From the NCBI GenBank assembly GCA_964460115.1, contig CAYWPR010000009.1:56181-120180 (forward strand): a stretch of 64,000 nucleotides of DNA, written 5' to 3'. Shown here one piece after another: positions 36,029-44,956 of the stretch. This stretch comes from JAEUJZ01 sp964460115 (GTDB taxonomy: Bacteria > Myxococcota_A > Polyangia > Palsa-1104 > JAEUJZ01). The translations under genes were made by a program, and so were the position numbers. The notes under the pieces are model-generated. The model had not been told where the DNA came from. It saw only the letters and a program-made list of their open reading frames with translations, and ran no database searches. How positions within the stretch are numbered: the first letter of the stretch is position 1; each line of letters begins with the position of its first letter.

Positions 36029-38880
36029 GCTGCCACCGCCTCATTAATCTGCTGCAATAACACCGGCAGCTCCTTCCCAAATACCTGCATCGCCTTCCCA
36101 AGTCCGCCCTCTTGAACGAAGGGCACGTTGTCGAAGTCGTCGATTTCGATCTCCCAGCTTGCCGCGAGGTGATCGCGGATCATCTGAAGCCACCCAGCCT
36201 GCTCGGCGGAAAATTTACGGTCGGTGTTGGTCTGCTGGGCCATCCAGTTTTCGAAGCGTTCTTTGACGCGCTCGGCGTGAGGAACCAGCTCGTTGTCCTG
36301 ATGCAGTGCAAAGCGGATCAGCGAAACGATGTCGGTGAGCAGCCGCTTGCCCGAGGCGCCGCGCACCTTGTCCTTGTTGAGCAGCTCGTAGGCGTGCCAC
36401 AGCTTGTCGGGCGTCCACGAGCGCGGCGGAGCGGTGATAGTTTTGGCCAGCTCTTTGATGTCGCGGAAGTGAATGCGGTCGCGGTGCGGCACCGAGAAGA
36501 AAAACTGCAACGCAGTAATCTCATCCTTGTGCTCTTGTAGGAAGTTTTCGAACGAGATCACCAGCGTGCGGGCCTTGTCGCGAGCATCGGCTGACAGGCC
36601 GGTTTTGTCCGTGAGCAGCGCGTCCTGCGAAACTTCGTCGATGATTTGATCGAACTGTCTTTTAAGTTCCTGTACGAGCTTGCGTAGCGCCGGCTTTTCA
36701 GCCAGCGGAACGACGGCCGCCTTCAGCAAGGACTCGGCCGCCTTCTTGATCTGGACTTCGGTCGGTTCCTTGTCGATTGGCACGTTGAAGGCTTGTCGGG
36801 CAGCGCTTTCTTGCCGGTCGGGATCCAGCGCATCGATGATGGCGTGGCTGATGCCCTTAAGCGTCGTTCCACCGACCTCGACGACCTGCTGGATCTCGTC
36901 TGGGCCGCACTGCTTGTCAAGACGCGCGAGCCGACTTGCCAATGACGAAAGTGCCTCAGGGTTGGTGCCCCCCATCGCGACGTGCTCAAGGAGCGTCCGC
37001 ATCGGGACGTGCTTTTGGCGCTCCAGGGGTTGGCTATCAGCAAGTTCGCTTTCAGTCACGCCAACGCAATCGACGATCAGGAAGTGCGTCTTGGCTTGCG
37101 CGTCGGGGGTGACGGCCTTCAGCTCATTCGGATCGATAATCCGAACGCCGCGCCCCTTCATCTGTTCAAAGAGCACGCGGCTTTTCACCGAGCGCATGAA
37201 CATCACGATCTCGACCGGCCGAATGTCAGTTCCAGTGGCGATTAAATCGACGGTGACTGCAATGCGCGGATGGTAGCTGGTGCGGAAGTCCTGAATCAGT
37301 TCCTTGGGTTTTCGGCCTGAGGTCTTGTAGGTAATTTTGGTGCAGAACTCATTTCCGCGATCGAACTCCTCGCGAAGGATCTCGACGATGTCTTCGGCAT
37401 GCGAGTCGTCCTTGGCAAAGACAAGCGTCTTAGGAACTTCCTTGCGGTGACGGAAGGTTTCCTTCAGAACCTTGTCGCGGAAGGTGCGGGCGATAAGCCG
37501 AATCTGATCCTTGGCGACCACGTTGCGGTCAAGGTCACCAGCCGAGTAGGTGACCGCATCGTCGGGACTTTCCCAGCGCACCTTGCGCGTGCGCCGGTCG
37601 CGCAGGCCGATCATCGTGCCATCCTCGGCTTCGATCGTCGAGCCGCCTTCGGTGATCTGGGTGCGAATCTTGTAGATCTCGAAGTCCACATTGACGCCGT
37701 CGGCGACCGCCTGCTCGTGACCGTACTCCATCACCAGATTCTTGTTGAAAAAGCCGAAGGTGTGTTTCGCGGGCGTCGCCGTCAGGCCGATAAGATAGGC
37801 GTCGAAGTATTCCAAAACCTGCCGCCACAGAGAGTAGATGCTGCGGTGGCATTCATCGATGAAGATGATGTCGAAGTATTCGGGCGGGATGCCGGGGTTA
37901 TACGCGACGGGGACGGGCTCGCGGGTCAGCGGGACCACCTCGAACTGCGACTCTTCTTCCCGGTTTTCGTCGAATTCAGCATCGCCCTTGAGCATCGAGA
38001 ACAGACGCTGAATAGTCGTGATGACCACGCGCGATGAGGCCCCGATGGTGTTTCCGGCAAGGCGCTGGACGTTATATAGCTCGGTGAACTTGCGGTGGTC
38101 GTCGGGCGTCTCGAAGTTCTGAAATTCCTTCTCGGCCTGCTCACCCAGGTTGCTGCGATCGACAAGGAAAAGCACGCGCCGAGCCCCGCCGAACTTGATC
38201 ATGCGGTAGATGGCCGCAACAGAGGTCAGCGTCTTGCCTGAGCCAGTGGCCATCTGCAGCAGCGCGCGCGGCTTATCCTTGCGCAGCGACATTTCCAGGC
38301 TGGTGATGGCGACGAGCTGGTTTTGATAAAGCTGGCCGCGTTCGATCTCGGGCATCGCCCGCAGGCGTGCACGCAGCGTCGAGGGCTTGGTGTCGTCAGC
38401 GGCTGTGTACGCGCCAGTTTCCTTCACCCAGGTGTCAAGCGTCGGCGCCGCCAGCCAATCAGCGAGTGTGTTCGGCCGATGGATATGGAACACAGGCCGA
38501 CTGCGCGGATGGGGATCAAGAAGGTTCGTGAACTTCGTAATCGCGCCAGTGCTCAGATATAGAAACGGCAGCGGCTCGACTGGCGGATTGAGTCCATCAG
38601 GCAGTCCGGTCGAGTACTTTTCGGACTGGGGTTCGACTCCTATCAGCGTGTGACCGGCGGCCTTGGCTTCAAGGACTCCGACGGCTTTACCATCTACGAA
38701 AAGCAGGTAGTCCGCGAGGCCGTGCCCATGTTTGAGCTTGAATTCGCGAACGACGACGCCCCGTTTCGCTGCCAAGTTCATCTCGCCACGGTTCTGCACG
38801 GCCCAACCCGCAGCTTCGAACGCTGCATCGATATCGACCCGGGCTTCGGCTTCGGGCGCGCTAATTGGCGGCGGTGTCAT
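36025..38880 (-). CDS. hsdR: type I restriction enzyme, motor/nuclease subunit
   Basis: A 951-residue subunit. The N-terminal nuclease has HGLADYLLFVDG and VLEAK of the PD-(D/E)xK type. The SF2 motor carries Walker A MATGSGKT, DECH in IIFIDECHRSIY, LTATPAK and QMKGRGVR. A C-terminal EcoEI-like helical domain follows. I choose ATG 38880 (MTPPPISAPEAEARVD) because the 31 residues upstream look unrelated to the family. First gene of the operon and intact. It cleaves unmodified DNA after translocation. Confidence 0.95.
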   Translation of the reverse strand: MTPPPISAPEAEARVDIDAAFEAAGWAVQNRGEMNLAAKRGVVVREFKLKHGHGLADYLLFVDGKAVGVLEAKAAGHTLIGVEPQSEKYSTGLPDGLNPPVEPLPFLYLSTGAITKFTNLLDPHPRSRPVFHIHRPNTLADWLAAPTLDTWVKETGAYTAADDTKPSTLRARLRAMPEIERGQLYQNQLVAITSLEMSLRKDKPRALLQMATGSGKTLTSVAAIYRMIKFGGARRVLFLVDRSNLGEQAEKEFQNFETPDDHRKFTELYNVQRLAGNTIGASSRVVITTIQRLFSMLKGDAEFDENREEESQFEVVPLTREPVPVAYNPGIPPEYFDIIFIDECHRSIYSLWRQVLEYFDAYLIGLTATPAKHTFGFFNKNLVMEYGHEQAVADGVNVDFEIYKIRTQITEGGSTIEAEDGTMIGLRDRRTRKVRWESPDDAVTYSAGDLDRNVVAKDQIRLIARTFRDKVLKETFRHRKEVPKTLVFAKDDSHAEDIVEILREEFDRGNEFCTKITYKTSGRKPKELIQDFRTSYHPRIAVTVDLIATGTDIRPVEIVMFMRSVKSRVLFEQMKGRGVRIIDPNELKAVTPDAQAKTHFLIVDCVGVTESELADSQPLERQKHVPMRTLLEHVAMGGTNPEALSSLASRLARLDKQCGPDEIQQVVEVGGTTLKGISHAIIDALDPDRQESAARQAFNVPIDKEPTEVQIKKAAESLLKAAVVPLAEKPALRKLVQELKRQFDQIIDEVSQDALLTDKTGLSADARDKARTLVISFENFLQEHKDEITALQFFFSVPHRDRIHFRDIKELAKTITAPPRSWTPDKLWHAYELLNKDKVRGASGKRLLTDIVSLIRFALHQDNELVPHAERVKERFENWMAQQTNTDRKFSAEQAGWLQMIRDHLAASWEIEIDDFDNVPFVQEGGLGKAMQVFGKELPVLLQQINEAVAA

Positions 38881-39044
38881 CGTTGGTGTCTGTCGGAAAT
38901 ATTTTGAATGAGGTGCCGATTGGCATCGTGCAGTCGAATTATACGAAGACTCTGAATCGAAAGTCGAGATCATAGCCCCACGACAGCCTCAGCGGATGCA
39001 GGTGGCGAACTGGACACATCCGGCGAATAGCGACTTTCTGTTGG

Positions 39045-39284
39045 TCAGTTGGCAGGACTAGCGACCAATATTCCCAGCGTTGGGCCCAGAATCAAGCCGA
39101 GCAGGATATGCACCAGCCGCCACCTCGGAGTCCGACCCATATAGCAGCCGGTGAGACTGGCATCGGATAGGTCCGCATTGCGCCAGTCGGCGCTACGTAA
39201 GTCACTGCCGGAGAGGTCAATGCCCGAAAGTTTAGCGCCGCGGAGTTCCTGATCGGAAAGGTCCACATCGCAAAAAACCCGCAC
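39045..39284 (-). CDS. small pentapeptide-repeat membrane protein
   Basis: 79 residues from GTG 39284. About seven pentapeptide repeats (ELRGAKLSGIDLSGSDLRSA and on), then one TM segment (LVHILLGLILGPTLGILVA). Unusually short for the family and possibly a 5'-truncated gene. Function unknown. Confidence 0.5.
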   Translation of the reverse strand: MRVFCDVDLSDQELRGAKLSGIDLSGSDLRSADWRNADLSDASLTGCYMGRTPRWRLVHILLGLILGPTLGILVASPAN

Positions 39285-39303
39285 ACTGCCCGGTCACACC
39301 ATT

Positions 39304-39885
39304 TCAAGATACGTATGTGTAAGACAGCCGACTCATCCTGGGTGCCCCCACCTCGATGGCGCCGGTATAGCCCATCGTCGTCACCTCCAGGTGATTGCCG
39401 CTCGGGTCGTTGAAGTAAAGCGATGCCTGGCCCGGCGGCCCAAGCTGAAGTGGCCCCTCGGTCGGTATTCCGCGCGACTCGATCCGCTGCTTCCATACCC
39501 GCATCTCCGCCGGCGGAATTCTGAACGCATAGTGCGGATGCCCAAGCTCCGCCTTTGCTTGACCATCGCTTTGCAGAAATAGGTCGATGCGTGTCTGTCC
39601 GCCTAACAGCACCGAGACGTGGTGAACACCGTTCCCTTGATTGGGAGCCGGTGGTCGCCCGTACTTCTGTAAAGCCGCATCGTCGATCGTCATCATGTGG
39701 ATGGCACCCAGGATCTCGCAGTAAAATCTGCGGGCCACGGCCAGATCGTGAACCGGAATGGTGATGTGATCGATACCACGCAGCCGTGGCGAGCCCAGGC
39801 TGCCAAGCACCCGCCGCGCCCTGAGCGCCAACGTCCAGGCGGCGAATCCGAACCCGATGAGCTTGTTTTGAATCAGCTGTCTCAT
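39304..39885 (-). CDS. VOC-family (glyoxalase-fold) protein
   Basis: A 193-residue protein with an N-terminal hydrophobic stretch and a VOC fold: IDHITIPVHDLAVARRFYCEILG, HVSVLLGGQTRIDLF, HYAFRIP and YFNDPSGNHLEVTTMGYTG. His and Glu metal-ligand positions are present. The start is ATG 39885 with GAGG 6 bases upstream. It diverges from the TetR gene across a perfect palindrome, so it is probably regulated by that repressor. Likely a metal-dependent lyase, dioxygenase or resistance protein; substrate unknown. Confidence 0.8.
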   Translation of the reverse strand: MRQLIQNKLIGFGFAAWTLALRARRVLGSLGSPRLRGIDHITIPVHDLAVARRFYCEILGAIHMMTIDDAALQKYGRPPAPNQGNGVHHVSVLLGGQTRIDLFLQSDGQAKAELGHPHYAFRIPPAEMRVWKQRIESRGIPTEGPLQLGPPGQASLYFNDPSGNHLEVTTMGYTGAIEVGAPRMSRLSYTYVS

Positions 39886-39897
39886 GTGCACCTCTTG

Positions 39898-39921
39898 AAT
39901 TAATCAATCGATTGATTAATT
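39898..39921. promoter_or_regulatory. 24-bp perfect palindrome, TetR operator
   Basis: Half-site AATTAATCAATC followed directly by its reverse complement GATTGATTAATT. It lies in the short gap between the divergent VOC and TetR genes, the usual place for an autoregulated TetR operator. Confidence 0.8.
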
Positions 39922-39993
39922 ATCTTGGCGATAGGCACGTAAGCTGTCAAGCGCTTGCCGCGGAAAACCGAGCGCGGTAGCGTAGGCGACTTC

Positions 39994-40572
39994 ATGGGAA
40001 GAGCAGGCAGACCTAAGGCAAGTTCGAGAAGCGGACGTCGCCACGACCTTTTGGAGGCGGCCTACACCTTGGTCGGCCGCAAGGGGCTTGAGGGACTGCG
40101 CACGCGCGATATCGCCGCCGGGGCCGGCGTCAACGTGGCGACGCTTCATTACTATTTTGGCACCAAGGAAACGCTGCTCGTGGCGCTTGTCGAGCATACC
40201 AACAGCAAGTTCGCCGCAGCGGCCACTGTGCAGACCGGACTTCGCGATCACTTCGAGGCGTCGATTCACACGTTTCAGCACACGCCCTACTTGTCCGCCG
40301 TGCTGCAAGAGCTGGCGCTGCGCAGCCAGCGCGACGAGGCGACGCGAACCGCCGTAGCCGCCCAGCACGACCGCTGGAACGACTTGGTCGCGACGCTGAT
40401 TCACAGCGAGATCGAAAAGGGATGCTGCCGGTCCGACGTAGATCCCAAGGCCAGTGCCCGCGTCATCACTTCATTCATCCTGGGGGCGTTCGTGCAGCTT
40501 GCGGTAAACCCGGGAGGATTTGACTTCCGCGCGTTGGCGGGGCTTTTCGAACAATGGATTCCCAAGCCCTAG
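39994..40572 (+). CDS. TetR-family transcriptional repressor
   Basis: A 192-residue regulator. The N-terminal helix-turn-helix is clear: LLEAAYTLVGRKGLEGLRTR, then DIAAGAGVNVATLHYYFGTKETLL. The C-terminal ligand domain is helical. I choose ATG 39994 (MGRAGRPKAS), which starts the usual basic N-terminus; a TTG at 39955 is in frame. It is divergent from the VOC gene and faces the 24-bp palindrome, so it probably represses both genes until a small ligand binds. Confidence 0.9.
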   Translation: MGRAGRPKASSRSGRRHDLLEAAYTLVGRKGLEGLRTRDIAAGAGVNVATLHYYFGTKETLLVALVEHTNSKFAAAATVQTGLRDHFEASIHTFQHTPYLSAVLQELALRSQRDEATRTAVAAQHDRWNDLVATLIHSEIEKGCCRSDVDPKASARVITSFILGAFVQLAVNPGGFDFRALAGLFEQWIPKP

Positions 40573-40636
40573 CCGCGCGTTTGGCAGCGCGCTGAAACGG
40601 ATATCTTGCGCCGAGAACTTTTGTCATACTTGTGAA

Positions 40637-40918
40637 ATGATGACGCGTGCGCCGTTCCTACGCCATGTGACCTGCGCGATCGGGCTCTTTCTGTGCGCCC
40701 CGGCCGCTGCCGATATTCCGCCGCCACCCGGCTACGTCGAGCAGTGCACAATCGAAAAACAGTGCACAAAAGCCGAAGAAGGAGATGCCTGCGGCGCCTG
40801 GCACGGCGATCGCGATAAGTGCGAGAAAAAGCACGCCAGCGATGGCTTCGTCCGCAAATGCAAGACCCGCGGCGCTTCGGTCTGGACAGAGGTCTACTGT
40901 CGGCCCAAGAAGAAGTAG
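40637..40918 (+). CDS. small secreted Cys-rich protein
   Basis: 93 residues from ATG 40637: a signal peptide (AIGLFLCAPAAA) and then a mature part with seven Cys (VEQCTIEKQC, DACGAW, DKCEKK, KCKTRG, VYCRPKKK), ending with a basic tail. Probably periplasmic or secreted and disulfide-rich. Family not recognised. Confidence 0.65.
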   Translation: MMTRAPFLRHVTCAIGLFLCAPAAADIPPPPGYVEQCTIEKQCTKAEEGDACGAWHGDRDKCEKKHASDGFVRKCKTRGASVWTEVYCRPKKK

Positions 40919-41330
40919 ACGCGCGGCGCTGTAGTGATCCCGCGAGCTAAGCCACCAGTTGCAGTTGTTGCGCGTGAAATTCTTGGGGGTTCCTATCATC
41001 CAGCGCGCTATGGATTCGGGTTGAGTTGTAGGGCGAGATCCAAGCTTCGATGGTCGCTTTCGCGACCATCAGCATCCCTTCCGGTTCGCGACGCTGGTAG
41101 CGGAACGGAGATCCGGTCGAGTAGTCTGAAGGAGCCGCTCAGTCCGATGTCGAAGCGAGCATCGAAGCATGCCGATGAGATTGCATGCCAGGGGCAAATC
41201 CATTTGGGCACTAGCAGCGCGCTGCACAGGTTCCAGGCTTTCGCCCATTGGGCCGCCGTGAATATAAAGATACAAAAAATCGGCTTAGGTCACATCGACT
41301 GCTAGAGGGGAGCAGAACATGCAGAGGGGG
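40919..41330. other. intergenic region with perfect hairpin
   Basis: No gene I can support. It contains GATGGTCGC (41049-41057) and GCGACCATC (41062-41070) around TTTC, a perfect 9-bp stem without a T run. It lies between two convergent transcription units and may stop or protect either transcript. Confidence 0.4.
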
Positions 41331-42335
41331 CTATGCTTCTGTCGCCACGCCCGGAACCACCGAGATAAACGCATCCACCACGGTATTCGCCCGAATCTCG
41401 CCGTGATTCATCAGTGTGAATCCGGTCGACGTGATGGGGTCCGCACAAAGATGCGCCTGCCGGCAGTTAACCGTTACCACTGGCTGAAACGGCACCAAAG
41501 ATCCATCTGCCGCGCGGGTTTTGTATTCAGTTCCGAAGCGAACACTGGCCAGGTGGGTCATCGGTTCGACATTCCCAGAAGCGCCGACCACAATCCGCAG
41601 ACGGATTGCCACGTCGGTCATCGGATTATGATAAAGGCCCGCTCCGGTCAGGCTGCTGAGGGGGACAACACTCTGGATATGTGTGCCAAAGGGGCCGACG
41701 ATTTGTGGGGGGCGATTCACATCGGTGTGTGGATCCGGATTTCCGTGATGGAATGGGGTGGGTCCGCCAAAGAGCCGCGACCATGCCTGGACATACTGCG
41801 TATGTGACATCCGCGTCGCACAGATTGTCGACATAAGGCTGTGCGCGGCGTAATAGATTTGCCTTCGGTCCTCGGACGATGGTGCGCCGCTTTGAACCAT
41901 GCCTTGGACAAAGGTGCGAACCTCCTCGTAAGTCAACGCCAGAAACATCGTGGTGAGTTCACCGGCACGCTTGACCATGCCGCGTTCGTCGTATTGGCCG
42001 GGTTCGGGCGGCCAAGTCATTTGGGAAACTGTGGTTTCCATTTCATTGGCCAAGTCAGGTCGGCTCAGAGGCAAGGTGCTGGGCACGACGGTAGGCGCGG
42101 CAGGTTGCGGGCTGGCGATGGCCAGGCCGACTTGTGCATCCATTACCGTGGGCAGCCGGCTGCGCAGCACATCGGCGCGGCTTTGCGCGTCGCGAGCCAT
42201 GTCCAGGGCTTCTTCCGCATCCTGACGCACGTTGCGCAAGCGACGTTGGGTATCGTCGTCGTAACGCGACCAATGGCTGGCGGCGGCGATGGCGATTCCG
42301 GTGAGGGCTCCGTTGAAAGGGGTGTCTTTGCTCAT
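41331..42335 (-). CDS. unknown protein, last gene of the 15-kb operon
   Basis: 334 residues from ATG 42335, with AGGAG at good spacing. An N-terminal amphipathic and coiled-coil segment (about residues 5-65), a Pro-rich linker, then a larger domain whose last 120 residues are beta-rich (VAIRLRIVVGASG, FQPVVTVNCRQAHL, TVVDAFISVVPG), compatible with a jelly-roll or similar sandwich fold. I do not recognise a family. Its position at the end of a run of structural-looking proteins makes a virion-type or surface-complex component conceivable; that is inference only. Confidence 0.55.
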   Translation of the reverse strand: MSKDTPFNGALTGIAIAAASHWSRYDDDTQRRLRNVRQDAEEALDMARDAQSRADVLRSRLPTVMDAQVGLAIASPQPAAPTVVPSTLPLSRPDLANEMETTVSQMTWPPEPGQYDERGMVKRAGELTTMFLALTYEEVRTFVQGMVQSGAPSSEDRRQIYYAAHSLMSTICATRMSHTQYVQAWSRLFGGPTPFHHGNPDPHTDVNRPPQIVGPFGTHIQSVVPLSSLTGAGLYHNPMTDVAIRLRIVVGASGNVEPMTHLASVRFGTEYKTRAADGSLVPFQPVVTVNCRQAHLCADPITSTGFTLMNHGEIRANTVVDAFISVVPGVATEA

Positions 42336-42376
42336 GGTCAATCTCCTATTCCTTTTTCTTCAAGTTCTGTGGCTGT

Positions 42377-42406
42377 GCTGCGCGCTGCACATGCAGAACG
42401 CGCAGC
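42377..42406 (-). promoter_or_regulatory. intercistronic hairpin
   Basis: GCTGCGCG (42377-42384) and CGCGCAGC (42399-42406), with an inner CTGCA/TGCAG stem, form a long GC-rich hairpin between two operon genes. It has no T run, so it may be an RNA-stability or attenuation element. Confidence 0.45.
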
Positions 42407-42413
42407 CGGTTAA

Positions 42414-43169
42414 TTAACGCCGCCGCCGTGAGCGGTCGCTGTCGCGGTTGTTGCTCAGAAGCAGCCCGAGGCCCATCCCTGCACCACCTACCGCGAGCGT
42501 AGTGCCAATGCCTCCCTCGCTGCTAAGTGGCGCACTCGGGCCGTCCTTGATGAGGTCAGCGGCGACTTTGGCGACGCCGCTGCCGGTCTGAATGTCCACG
42601 GCGGTGAGCTGGTCTTCCAGCACGGCGATGCTGGTTTCGGTGGCGTCACGCTCGGCCAGGAACAGTCGGCGCAGTACAGGAATCAGATCAGAGTACTTTC
42701 CGGTTCGATCCAGATTGTCAAGTTCGGCACGGGCATCACGGCTATCCGCAAGGGCGGTATCTAGGTCGTCGAGCTTGCGGCGAATGTTGCGCCCGTTGAG
42801 AAACCCAGCCACGGCATCGGCCGCGTTGGCGCCGATGCGCAGCCAGTTGCTGGTTCCGCCGCCGAGGCTGCTACCTCGTCCGGAAATTCCGCCGAGCATG
42901 GGCACATTCTGCGATTCCACCATCTCGCGCAGGGCGCGGTCGGCTTTCAGATAGTCCGCTTCGGAGGCAAACGCCACATCAATGCCGTTGATCTTGGCGC
43001 GGTAGCCGTTCTGATTGTATTGCACGGCGGGCTGCGCGGCGTTGGGTGCGCCATACGGCACCATGGCTGTGGGTTGCTGTAAAAATGGATTGGCGCCGTC
43101 TACCTGCTGAACGTTCAGCGTGCCGTCGGCATTTTGCCCAGTGACTCGAATCGTGATGTCTTTGGCCAT
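42414..43169 (-). CDS. unknown protein with Gly-rich C-terminal membrane segment
   Basis: 251 residues from ATG 43169 (GGGGA upstream). The N-terminal part contains KDITIRVTGQNADGTLNVQQ and INGIDVAFASEADYLKADRALRE. The middle is helical and Asp/Arg-rich. The C-terminus has a Gly-rich hydrophobic stretch (TLAVGGAGMGLGLLL) and ends RDSDRSRRRR. No family recognised. The short intergenic region downstream carries a hairpin. Confidence 0.5.
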   Translation of the reverse strand: MAKDITIRVTGQNADGTLNVQQVDGANPFLQQPTAMVPYGAPNAAQPAVQYNQNGYRAKINGIDVAFASEADYLKADRALREMVESQNVPMLGGISGRGSSLGGGTSNWLRIGANAADAVAGFLNGRNIRRKLDDLDTALADSRDARAELDNLDRTGKYSDLIPVLRRLFLAERDATETSIAVLEDQLTAVDIQTGSGVAKVAADLIKDGPSAPLSSEGGIGTTLAVGGAGMGLGLLLSNNRDSDRSRRRR

Positions 43170-43304
43170 AGCATTCCCCTTTTCGTGGAGAGGACGCACC
43201 TCTCCCGTTGTGCTCGCAGACCTTTCTGCGAACGAGCGCCTCTCTTTCGGAGGCCGATCCCAAACCCCGTTTCATCGCCTCGTGCGATAAACGGAAGTCA
43301 CAAA

Positions 43305-44279
43305 CTACGAATAAATTGCCGCGCGCCAGCCGCTGCCGAAGACCTGCGTCAGAAACTGCGCATTCAGCGCCCAGCCACGGCTGCCGTCTGAACCAAGCAC
43401 CCCTTTGTCCGGATCCAGCCCGAATTCGGCCGGGCTGCGACCCGCGTAGTACATCTGCCAGCGTCCCGGAAAGCCGGCCATCCCAAATCCTTCATTGGGT
43501 TGCTCGCCAACGATTACTCGCCCACCCGGAACCACCGAATAGGTTCCGGAATTAGGATTTGAAATCACTACTTGGGACAGCGGCACGTTCATGCCGTTAA
43601 AGACGCCGAACAGCTCATATGTCCGAAGTGCGCCGGAAACCCCACCCGTCGGAGGCACTGGAATTCCTGGCGTCTGGCCTCCATTTTTGAGGCGCTCGAT
43701 TTCGGCGCGCTTTTTGGCCAGATCCGCTTCCATCTTGGCTTTCTTGAGTTCCCGTTCAAGCAGCTTGGCCTGCCGCTCGATCTCGCGATCCAGTTCGGCT
43801 TCTTCGTCGTCCTGCGCCTGCTTGGCATCCGCGGTCAGGCGATCCTTTTTGTCCTGGGCCTCTTTGTCGGCCTTGGCTTTTGCTTCCTTTTCTCTTTGCT
43901 TTTTGATCTGTTCATACTGGCCATCACTAGTCCGACTAAAGCGTAGAACCGGAAAGCGCCCGCCCTCGTCCCACTTGCCGACTGTAGCGGTCCATTCGCG
44001 GCTGTCCTCTTCGTTTTGCACTTTGACCCAGTCCACCTGCCAGCCCGAGCCGACGCCGCTTTGGTCGTGGCGCAGCATGCCGGTTTGCAGATCTCCCAGG
44101 TCTTCGGTTTCAAGAAGGCCGTGGTAAACATCTCCTTTTTCCCAGTCGTTGATGGCGTCGGGGTCGCTAACTTGAACCTCGCGCATGTTGGCAATGTCGC
44201 CAGCCAGGGACAGATATACGTTGGCATCCGTGCCGGCGTACATGCTGTCACCCACTTTGATACTCCACCGATAACGCAT
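43305..44279 (-). CDS. PLAT/LH2-domain protein with coiled coil
   Basis: 324 residues, ATG 44279 with an ideal AAGGAGG. Residues 1-115 match a PLAT/LH2 beta-sandwich: YRWSIKVGDSMYAGTDANVYLSL, a DWEKGDVYHG loop, DLGDLQTGMLRHDQSGVGSGW. A highly charged coiled coil follows (about 120-200), then a C-terminal domain of unknown type (LSQVVISNPNSGTYSV, FPGRWQMYYAG). PLAT domains bind lipids or proteins. In this operon a membrane- or particle-associated role is plausible (inference). Confidence 0.65.
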   Translation of the reverse strand: MRYRWSIKVGDSMYAGTDANVYLSLAGDIANMREVQVSDPDAINDWEKGDVYHGLLETEDLGDLQTGMLRHDQSGVGSGWQVDWVKVQNEEDSREWTATVGKWDEGGRFPVLRFSRTSDGQYEQIKKQREKEAKAKADKEAQDKKDRLTADAKQAQDDEEAELDREIERQAKLLERELKKAKMEADLAKKRAEIERLKNGGQTPGIPVPPTGGVSGALRTYELFGVFNGMNVPLSQVVISNPNSGTYSVVPGGRVIVGEQPNEGFGMAGFPGRWQMYYAGRSPAEFGLDPDKGVLGSDGSRGWALNAQFLTQVFGSGWRAAIYS

Positions 44280-44315
44280 CGCTTCTTCCTCCTTTCCCTT
44301 GTTGGGTTTGCGGCT

Positions 44316-44942
44316 CTAGAAACCGCTTAGGTCGTCCTTGATTCGTACTCCACGCACCAGTGCCACGGGTTCGCCGGCAACCGGAGGAACCAGGCGACCG
44401 GCACGCAGCGGGACGGCGGTCCCGGGTGCCTGGGCCATACTGGTGCCCGTCGCACCGATGGCGCGAAAGCCTTTGGTCTCTTTGCCGGTGATAGCCGCCA
44501 GGGAGCTTTGCTCCGGCCCGGCCAGGATCTGATGAATCTTGCCATTGGACCAACCCAGCTCACGTAGGTGGTCCCAGGCCAGCTTGGCATCGCCTGACAG
44601 GGGGCCTGTGTCAGCAGTTGGCTTCTGCACCGGCGCAACAGACACCGGAGCTGGCGGCAGGGCGACAGCTGGCGCGGGCTGTTGCTGTTGCTGCGGCGGA
44701 GCCGGGCTCGGGAGCTGTGAATTTGCTGCCGGTGGCCGATTTCCGAAGTCGGCACGGTCGAACTTCTCTGCGCGCGAGGTCTTTTTGTCCTCGGGCAGCG
44801 CCATGGCTAAGAGGCGGTCGATCCCTGTGCCAGCCTTATTCACTCCCTCTGCGGCGGCTGGTCCCCCAGAGGCGCCGGCGGCGGCCGTGCTCACGCCGAG
44901 GATGATGTCTTTGGCGGCAAATCCGATTTCTTTGAAGTCCAT
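44316..44942 (-). CDS. Pro-rich protein with C-terminal LGW motif
   Basis: 208 residues from ATG 44942 (AGGAG upstream). A Gly/Ala-rich hydrophobic N-terminus (DIILGVSTAAAGASGGPAAA), a Pro/Gln linker, then a small helical motif AKLAWDHLRELGWSNGKIHQ with GPE following. A similar motif ends the protein encoded at 45713-46525. No family recognised. Confidence 0.5.
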   Translation of the reverse strand: MDFKEIGFAAKDIILGVSTAAAGASGGPAAAEGVNKAGTGIDRLLAMALPEDKKTSRAEKFDRADFGNRPPAANSQLPSPAPPQQQQQPAPAVALPPAPVSVAPVQKPTADTGPLSGDAKLAWDHLRELGWSNGKIHQILAGPEQSSLAAITGKETKGFRAIGATGTSMAQAPGTAVPLRAGRLVPPVAGEPVALVRGVRIKDDLSGF

Positions 44943-44956
44943 TGTGAAGTTTCTCC

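Noticed and set aside
40934..41305. Small protein gene in the gap before the 15-kb operon
   Set aside because: Composition looks noncoding, no ribosome-binding site, and the frame overlaps a perfect hairpin.
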